Below, one piece after another: positions 58,180 to 64,000 of a stretch of 64,000 nt of DNA. Source of the stretch: Eonycteris spelaea (taxonomy: Eukaryota > Chordata > Mammalia > Chiroptera > Pteropodidae); the NCBI GenBank assembly GCA_003508835.1, contig PUFA01000034.1:1116001-1180000 (forward strand). Direction: 5' to 3'. Made by a program: the position numbers and the translations under genes. The notes below the pieces were generated by a model, which did not search any database, was not told where the DNA came from, and worked only from the letters and a program-made list of their open reading frames with translations. Each line of letters opens with the position of its first letter. Position 1 is the first letter of the stretch.

Positions 58180-58563
58180 TTTATTTTATTTTATTTTTCT
58201 ATTAGATTTCTGTTCTATTCTAATAAAATGTCTATTCCATGTTTTGGAGTGATGTGAGATTTTATATAAATGCTGTTCATTTAAATTTTATTGGTTATAC
58301 TTTTTGTCTTGTATATTCAATGTGTCAATTTCTTATACAGAAGTGTTAAAATCTCTCTCAATGGCTTAAAATTCAGTATATTTTGAAGTACTATTGAAAG
58401 GCCTACGCACATGTGATTCTTCTGATTGGGTTGTCCCTTTTAGTAATACAGAGTATCTTTCTTTATCTCTACTAATGTTATTTACCTTAAATTCTCTTTT
58501 GTCTAATGTTAATGATGATATTCTGACTTGTTGAGGTCAACATTCCTGAGGTATACCTTTTTT

Positions 58564-58770
58564 TTTTAGGTAAGGCAACCCTTGTTTGACCTCACAGATT
58601 GCAAGGACCTTGTCATCTTACAATCCCTTAGTTTTTATTTTTTATGCTTATAGTGCCTGGTATTCCTAGGTGGTCTCCCATCCAAGTACTAAGCAGGCCC
58701 GACCCTGCTGAGCTTCCGAGATCAGACGGGATCGGGCTTGTTCAGGGTAGCGTGGCCGTAGACCTTTTCC
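58564..58770 (-). mobile_element. 5S rRNA-headed retroposon with tail body and poly(A)
   Basis: Read on the minus strand: seven bases (GGAAAAG), a 121-base 5S rRNA-like head (58763-58643), an A-rich link (AAAAAATAAAAA is split around 58633-58642), about 65 bases of unique tail (CTAAGGGATTGTAAGATGAC onward), then a poly(A). TACCTTTTTT occurs on the plus strand at 58554-58563 and 58771-58780, a perfect 10-base candidate target-site duplication typical of L1-mediated insertion. The host sequence on both sides is L1. A plain 5S pseudogene would lack the extra tail, so this may be a 5S-derived SINE. Confidence 0.6.
58643..58763 (-). pseudogene. 5S ribosomal RNA pseudogene / SINE head
   Basis: On the minus strand it starts GTCTACGGCCACGCTACCCT and keeps the 5S internal control region: 'gatctcggaagctcagcagggtcgggcctgcttagtacttggatgggagaccacctaggaatacc'. 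By eye it differs from the remembered vertebrate 5S consensus at about 16 of 120 positions, six of them in the last 15 bases, where the terminal stem can no longer pair well. Box A and box C are nearly intact, so TFIIIA/Pol III recognition is conceivable, but no T-run terminator follows directly. A functional 5S gene is unlikely. Confidence 0.85.
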
Positions 58771-59340
58771 TACCTTTTTTATTTAAATCTTTCTATATTG
58801 TTTTCTGTTTTTCTTTTTTTTTTTTAAGTAGTATTAGGTATATGTTTGCATATTTTACCTAATAATCTGTCTTTTAACTGACAAGTCTAATCCATTTATA
58901 TTTATTAAGATTATGATACATTTAGACTATTTCTTTCATCTTGTGGTGATTTTCTATTTATCAACCTTTCTCTCTGTCTTTTTTTTTTTTTTTGCCTTTT
59001 CCTTCTTTTTATTTGGATTAATGAAGTTTTCTATATTCACCGCTTCCCTTTTTTTCCCTATGTTGATGAGCTACAGGTTACTTTTTTCATTAATTTAATG
59101 ATTGCCATTAAAATTTTAATTTAACTATAATTTTTTTTCTAACAATTTCTATAGTAATTCACTATCTCTACAGTCCCTCAAATTATGGCAAGAATTTTGT
59201 GATGTTTATACCCTTTTTAAAACCCGACGCATTTAACTATTATCCTTAAGAAATTTTATTTCATTCTCTTTTAGAACCAACACACAAATTACTTTTCTCG
59301 CCAGTGATAGCTTATACTTGCTCCCGCAGTTTAAATTCAT

Positions 59341-60429
59341 TTCTAGGCTCCACGTTCCTGCAAGTATGCCATGCCATCCTTCCGTGCTCTCTTCCTCGCT
59401 GAATTTATCAGCGATCTTAATGAAATGCCATAGAAAATGGCTTCAGCTAATTAAAGAGGAGAAATCTATTTGCAAGATATTGGGTAGTTTACAGAATCAC
59501 CAGGAGGCCAGGTTTCTGGGGATCATGGCCAAAGCCATCCCGCGGAGCTGATCTGAAGAAAAAGCTGCCTCTCCTTCCTGAAATGCGCCCGTGGCCACAG
59601 CCACCTGGTCCAGTAGGAGCCCGCCGCGGGCGCAGACGGTCCTCTGCGAAGGCTGTCGCCACCAGTAGCCCACACTGAACGAGTGGGGAGTCGAACCCTC
59701 CACGGTGGGATGGAATGTCTACGTAATTTTTCTGCATTCTCACGAACAAGAGAGCCGCCTCTGCTCTCCTAGTCATCTGATGTGTCTAACCTCGTACATC
59801 AGTACGGATCACGGTTATTGAGCCCATACTTCGGTTTATAATCCGCCACTGCTTCCTTGTCGCTTGAGAGCTTCCAGCTCCGGGTACAGGGAGCTCTCTC
59901 AACGGGCTCCTGTGTCTTCCGACCTGAATAGCTCGCTTTGTTTTGTTTCTTTCTTTTTCTAAAGCCCTTCCTTCCTTTCTGGCACCACACAGCGCTCGGG
60001 GCTCATCTCGTGTATTTCTTGCTCCAGTCTTAGAATCCGCCAGATTTCGAGGAGCCCTGGCTCCCCTTCACTGGCGTTGAAGGAGGCTGGTGGCAACTCA
60101 GATCTGGGGGGCTGGTGTGAGTTCTGACACTTTCGTGTCAGTCCCGGGACGGCCATGATTGACATTAATGGCTTCCGATCGTAAATCCATATTTAGTGCT
60201 GACGTTATTTTCTTTAGCAGCAGCACCACCGGCAAGCCGGCACCAGCCACCCGGAGGCACGCGGGGACGTCCCACTGGGACGCGGGAGACGGTCCCCGTT
60301 TCTTAGGTTGTGATAACGGAAAGCTTGTTCTTGCGAGGAAGACACCGCGCTCAGTGAGAACAGCGTGACAACCGCGGTTGACAGCCGCCACTTTTTACTA
60401 TCACCTTTGTCCCGAGAGGTGAAACAGGC
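59341..60429. other. Unassigned sequence
   Basis: No gene or repeat is recognised. AT content falls steadily toward the CpG-rich block to the right. Confidence 0.3.
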
Positions 60430-61080
60430 CGTTTGCTGGACGGAAAGTGGTGGCGAACTCGGCAGAGAGGCCCTTTGAGTGAAGCACGGTTGAGCGAAGT
60501 GGGAAGCGGGTGCCAGCCCGGGGAGCGGAGGCGAGACGCGGACTCGGCAGAGGGGGCTGGAGGCGGGGCGGCCAGAGGCGGGGCCGGGGCGTTTGGTAGA
60601 GGGTCAGGCACAGAGTCGGCGTGGAGGGGTCCTTTACATAAACTTCTCCGTGTCCTGCCGGGACGAGGCAGCCGCCGAGGAGTGCCGCGCGGGTTGGGGG
60701 CTGGGGGAGGGGTCTCGGGGTGCCCAGGGTCATGGATCATGGGGTCCCAGATGCCCAGCTCCCGGGGCCCTCTCGGCGCGCCTGAGACCCACGCGGTCGC
60801 CTCCGCTCTGGAGGAAAAGAGACAAACGGGACGTTGCCCCCGGGAGGCGGCCTGGCGGCAGGAAGGGCGAGCCGGGAGCCGTTGTGGCAGGGTGACCACG
60901 CCGAGATGACACGGGGAAAGGCGAAGGGGGAGCCCGCTGAGAGCCCTGAGCGGCGTTCGCAGGCGGGATGAGGAGACCAAGAGCTGCAGGTGTGGGGTTC
61001 GGGCCCGCAAGCGGTCGGCGCAGGAGTCAGGAGGATGCGCCGGACGCAGGAGCCGAGTGACAGCAAATCCGGGAGCTTCT
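60430..61080. promoter_or_regulatory. CpG-island-like block with GC boxes
   Basis: About 650 bases dense in G, C and CpG. Sp1-type GC boxes GGCGGGGCGG (60562-60571) and GGCGGGGCCGGGGCG (60577-60591) lie at its centre. There is no TATA box, recognisable exon or Kozak-supported frame with a domain. The open frames on both strands (158 codons plus, 246 codons minus) are what stop-poor DNA gives. It could be a promoter of an unseen gene or simply GC-converted intergenic DNA. Confidence 0.35.
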
Positions 61081-61189
61081 TCTGTGCTCAAGAAAAAAGG
61101 GCAATGGGTGAGACTCGAAGCCGCCCAGGGTGGTGGGGAGGGGTGTAGCGGCTTCCGACGCAGAAGAGAACATGAGCTTGAGGAGTGCG
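61081..61189. other. Unassigned sequence
   Basis: A short unassigned link between the CpG-rich block and a MIR. Confidence 0.3.
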
Positions 61190-61292
61190 ACCAGGATTCT
61201 CACGCAGCAGCAAAGTGACTTTACACAGTTCACGTAACCGCTCTGGGCCTCAGTTTCCTCATCTGCAGATCAGGTGTGTGGTGGGGGGTGTG
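61190..61292 (+). mobile_element. MIR SINE fragment
   Basis: 'gcaaagtgactttacacagttcacgtaaccgctctgggcctcagtttcctcatctgcagatcagg' is a close match to the MIR 3' core 'gtgtgaccttgggcaagttacttaacctctctgtgcctcagtttcctcatctgtaaaatgg'. A G-rich run follows at 61279-61299. Confidence 0.85.
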
Positions 61293-61529
61293 GGGGGGTT
61301 GCTTTAGGTCCTGCCCTGATTCCATGATTCCCATTTTGACCGTGTGGCCCAACTGTGTACCGACAAGTTCTCTACGAAGACCCAAACCATGAGCCGAGCT
61401 TCCTCGGTACAGAGCAGAGGGTCTCGGTCCTGGCTCATGCCGGCGTCTCCGGCTCGGGGGTCTCGGGGATCTGCACGTTTTAGGGTTCCGCGTGTGATTC
61501 CAATGAGCATCCAGAATAGGAAGCGTTGC
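61293..61529. other. Unassigned, possible second hAT element
   Basis: 'ggggatctgcacgttttagggttccgcgtgtgattccaatgagcatccagaa' (about 61467-61518) looks like the end of a MER3/MER5-group element, but I cannot define its limits. Confidence 0.35.
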
Positions 61530-61715
61530 CTGAGGGCAGCAGCTGTCAAAGTCAAGATCGCGTCAGAATCAAGCTGGAGGGCTCCTGAAAACACAGAGTT
61601 CTGGGTCGTACCCCCTGATTCTCTGACTCAGCAGGGCCAGGGCGAGACCTGAAAACTTGCCTTGTCAACAGTTCTCCAGGTGCTGCCGCTGCTGACGGCA
61701 CTTGGGGAGCTGCTG
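61530..61715 (-). mobile_element. MER3-like hAT-Charlie element, reverse orientation
   Basis: 'cagctgtcaaagtcaagatcgcgtcagaatcaagctggagggctcctgaaaacacagagttctgggtcgtaccccctgattctctgactcagcagggccagggcgagacctgaaaacttgccttgtcaacagttctccaggtgctgccgctgctg' follows reversed MER3 ('cagtggttctcaaa...catcagaatcacctgg...cccccagagtttctgattcagtaggtctgg...ctgagaatttgcatttctaacaagttcccaggtgatgctgatgctgctgg') step by step. No transposase. Confidence 0.75.
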
Positions 61716-62104
61716 CAGGCGAGGAAAACACCAGTCTCTAAATAATACAGCAGAATCGTATATGTTTTTATCTTTCATTTCTTTCTTTCTTTCTTTTTGG
61801 CGGGGTGGGGGACTCCATACGGAGTTGAATCAAAGAGCGTTTTCTTCAATGTGTGTTTAGTATTTTTGCTAGCGTCTAAAATTCCAACCAAGGTGACCTT
61901 GACCTGATTGTAAATTCTGGGAGTGAGATTGTAGCTAAATTCCTGAAATTTAATTGCACCTGCCTGGAGGTGGGCGGGGAAAACGGGAGGGGGGGGCTGG
62001 GCACTCAGTAGGGAACATGGAAAGGAGAGGGGACAACATAAGGGCGGGCTCTCTGTGTCCACCGCTGTGCAGGGGAGGGCCACCTTGGTCCCTGCAGGGG
62101 GTGG
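61716..62104. other. Unassigned sequence with TTTC run
   Basis: A TTTC-type pyrimidine run occupies about 61771-61797. Purine-rich G7-8 runs near 61990. No gene is recognised. Confidence 0.35.
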
Positions 62105-62375
62105 GCCGGTCATCATTCAGGCACACGGTCATCGGCTCATTCACCGAGTGCCGAGGGAGCTTCACTTCGTGCTGGACACTCGGCTCGGTGCTAGGTTTCG
62201 GCCAGAACTAAGGTAGACTTGGTCTCACGCATGTGACATTTCCAGCCTATCAGGAAAGACAGGTGATCGAACAAGTAATCACCATAATGAGCTGTTATGC
62301 CCGAAGAGTTTGCGGGAAGGTGTGGGATTACACTCCAACCAGACTGGTTAGGATCGTTATCATTCCTTCAGAGAG
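62105..62375 (-). mobile_element. L2 LINE 3' end, reverse orientation
   Basis: Reversed L2 in order: 'tcattcaccgagtgccgagggagcttcacttcgtgctggacactcggctcggtgctagg' (consensus 'cattcaacaaatatttattgagcacctactatgtgccaggcactgttctagg'), 'aggaaagacaggtgatcgaacaagtaatcacc' (consensus 'ggagacagacaataaacaagtaaataa'), 'tgagctgttatgcccgaagagtttgcggg' (consensus 'gtgctatgaagaaaa'). Confidence 0.7.
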
Positions 62376-62384
62376 GAGCAATAA

Positions 62385-62553
62385 GATGGATGAGAGGATG
62401 GCTAGATAGAAGAATGAATGGAAGGATGGATGGATGAATAGAGGGACAGAGGAAGGAAGGATGGACAGAGGGAAGGAGGGAAGGAGGGAGGAAAAGAAGG
62501 AAGGAAGGAAGGAAGGAAGGAAGGAAGGAAGGAAGGAAGGAAGGAAGGAAGGA
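62385..62553 (+). repeat. Polypurine GGAT/GGAA/AAGG array
   Basis: It starts with GGATGGATGAATAGAGGGAC-type units and ends in about 15 uninterrupted GGAA units (62500-62553). GGAA arrays are ETS-factor binding platforms in other genomes. Here there is no neighbouring promoter to support a role. Confidence 0.9.
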
Positions 62554-62929
62554 CTTACAGACAGAATGTTAGATAAATTCCAGATTAATTAGAGTCTCTG
62601 TAACTACTTAAAAATATAAGATTATAGTATTGTGCCCAGGGATGGCATTCAGGGTTTTTGATTACAAATAAAAAAATAATAATAATCTTCAAATATTCAT
62701 ATATTTCCCAGGAAAAGAATTTACTAGAAAGCAATAAAGGGCTCAAAAAATCAGAAAACGGGAAAGAATCAAGGCCGATCTGAAAGTCAGCAGTGGCGTA
62801 TCCTTCCACCCAGGGTCCATCCGATACCAGGGACGCCACCGCCGGACACCACCGCCAGACGCCACCGCCGCCAAGGAGAAGGCTCGCCCTCCCTTGGCCC
62901 GTGCATCACGCACACTCTCCTTTTCTTTG
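62554..62929. other. Unassigned sequence
   Basis: AT-rich (62560-62760, with an AATAATAATAAT-like run) then CCACCGCC-rich (62835-62875). No gene is recognised. Confidence 0.3.
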
Positions 62930-63545
62930 CCGTAAGCGTCACCTGACACAACATTCTCCACGTCAGCCGAGTGAAAGCACACCAGGAAGTGTAACACGTC
63001 CACGATGTCGCACACGCACGACCACTGCTAGCTCCGGAACCTTCGTGTCGCCCCCAAACCCCATCCCCGTTAGCGCCCGCTGCCCACCCGCCTCCCCCGG
63101 GCCGCCCGGCCTCGCCAGCCTGCCTTCCGTGTGTCCCCGTGGTTAGACGCGGATGTTCCTCCCGGACATTTCCTGTGCGTGGCGTCACATAACACGCGGT
63201 CTCTCGCGAGTGGCTCCTTTCGTTTTTTTTCGGCGTGACGAGTCCGAGGCTCCTCCCTGCCGTGGCGTGTGCCGGCACTTCTCGCCTTGCTCTGGCCGAG
63301 GAGCTTCCCGCTGCATGGATGTACCACACGTCGCTCGCGCGTCCGTCAGCCGATGGACGTGTGGGTCGTTTCCACCTTCGGGGCACCGGGAAGAGCGTTG
63401 CCACGGCTGTTTGTGTCCCAGCTTTGGCGTGAACATATGTTTTCATTTTTCTTGGACAGACATCTAGGAGTGGAAATACTGAATCATGTGGGAATTCTAT
63501 GTTTAACGTACTGAGGAAAGTTCATTTTAAAAAAATACACGTCAG
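62930..63545 (-). mobile_element. L1 3' region, reverse orientation, heavily GC-converted
   Basis: The L1 landmarks survive in strict order: 'ggacatttcctgtgcgtggcgtcacataacacg' (consensus 'ggacatttcatgtaaatggaatcatacaatatg'), 'gagtggctcctttcg', 'cttcccgctgcatggatgtaccacacg' (consensus 'attccattgtatggatataccacatt'), 'gtccgtcagccgatggacgtgtgggtcgtttccacctt' (consensus 'cattcatcagttgatggacatttgggttgtttccacctt'), 'gaacatatgttttcatttttcttggacagacatctaggagtggaaatactgaatcatg', and 'gggaattctatgtttaac'. Substitutions left of 63430 are almost all toward G or C. A 219-codon minus frame here is an artefact. Confidence 0.8.
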
Positions 63546-64000
63546 ATTTAATTCTGGGTACGAAAGTCTGATTCAACGGTATACGGGATAAGCCTCTCTC
63601 CAACGGCCCCCTGTGGTCACACCCCTAAAACAGGGAGTGTGATGTCAGCAACTGCTCCCCCAGCCTCGTGGAAAAGTAGTGAGTGCGCCCTCGGCGGCTG
63701 ATTTTTGTCCAACGGTGTAACATTGTTCACTTGCATTTAGTATCTTTAACTTCGTTGATTTTAACGAATGTGACGTCCCAGTTTGAAGCAAATGGGATTT
63801 AAATCGGCAACAAAAACTATTCACCAAGGAAAGTAAAAATTCCTTCTCAATGAGTGTTTGAAGCATCTTTTGTAGGAAAGTGATATGAGACCCTTAGAAT
63901 AGAAAAAAAAAATGAAAAACGTCCATGTGGTGACATCTGGACCATTTTTGCAGAAGAAATCTAGATGGTACGGATGAGGAGCTCACGGCAGTGTTCCTTT
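63546..64000. other. Unassigned sequence
   Basis: No gene or repeat is recognised; the L1 may continue weakly. An A10 run is near 63903-63912. Confidence 0.3.

Larger units (their letters stand above)
58180..59340 (-). mobile_element. L1 fragment, reverse orientation, AT-rich
   Basis: T-rich sequence with reversed L1 ORF2 endonuclease-region character: 'cagagtatctttctttatctctactaatg', 'aaattctcttttgtctaatgttaatgatgatattctgacttg', 'ctgtcttttaactgacaagtctaatccatttatatttattaa', 'ttttatttggattaatgaagttttc', 'caaattatggcaagaattttgtg'. It is not GC-shifted, unlike the L1 at 62930. It is interrupted by the 5S-derived insert at 58564-58770. Confidence 0.7.

Noticed and set aside
58643..58763. Functional 5S rRNA gene
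   Set aside because: About 16 mismatches to the remembered consensus, a damaged terminal stem, no immediate T-run terminator, and an insertion context within an L1.
60351..61091. 246-codon minus-strand open frame
   Set aside because: It lies in a CpG-dense block with open frames on both strands; Pro/Arg/Ser-rich composition, no domain, no splice or Kozak support.
62787..63446. 219-codon minus-strand open frame
   Set aside because: It reads through GC-converted L1 3' sequence, where loss of A/T removed stops; it matches no L1 protein and no other domain.

Overview
This window looks like nuclear DNA of a placental mammal. It holds interspersed repeats that mark eutherian genomes: MIR and L2 fossils, L1 fragments, MaLR/MLT1-type and MLT2-type LTRs of the ERVL group, a MER20 and a MER3-like hAT element, and a Tigger-type element. 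Long simple-sequence arrays and CpG-rich, GC-rich unique sequence fill the rest. Repeat families were recognised by eye from remembered consensus sequences, so family names are firm at class level and looser at subfamily level.

I find no protein-coding gene I can support. Every long open frame lies in a simple repeat, in a GC-enriched old transposon, or in GC-rich DNA where stops are rare, and none encodes a domain I recognise. There is no operon-like organisation, CRISPR array, telomeric array or tRNA gene. The one recognisable RNA gene body is a 5S rRNA-derived copy on the minus strand at 58643-58763. It is part of a tailed, target-site-flanked insertion inside an L1.

Layout: 1-4 kb holds L2, an L1 3' end and a MaLR LTR. 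4-7.8 kb is GC-rich, with one hAT-like fragment. 7.8-8.3 kb is an AT-rich, poly(A)-ended block that resembles a retrocopy. 10-14 kb has an L1 3' end, a MaLR LTR, and an MLT1 LTR split by about 0.67 kb of TATC-type satellite. 16-20 kb has TG-rich and polypyrimidine tracts and a long GC-enriched L2. 24.4-25.3 kb has a Tigger element next to a MaLR LTR. 28.8 kb has MER20. 33.5-35.5 kb has a degenerate L1 ORF2 with a foreign GC-rich insert. 38.6-39.2 kb has a GA array, a perfect 55-bp hairpin palindrome and an L1 3' end. 44.7-48.1 kb has a MaLR LTR with a CT array and an MLT2-type LTR. 52.9-53.3 kb has an L1 endonuclease-region fragment. 56.8-57.2 kb has two MIRs. 58.2-59.3 kb is an L1 with the 5S-derived insert. 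60.4-61.1 kb is CpG-rich. 61.2-63.5 kb holds MIR, MER3-like, L2, a GGAA-type array and a strongly GC-enriched L1 3' end.

Two general traits stand out. First, many old repeats have drifted strongly toward G+C and CpG, as expected from long GC-biased gene conversion in a high-recombination (for example subtelomeric) region. Second, I see no young lineage-specific SINE in 64 kb, which is unusual for a mammal. A 5S-derived retroposon plus few SINEs would fit a fruit bat, but that is a weak inference; the species is not determined by this sequence.
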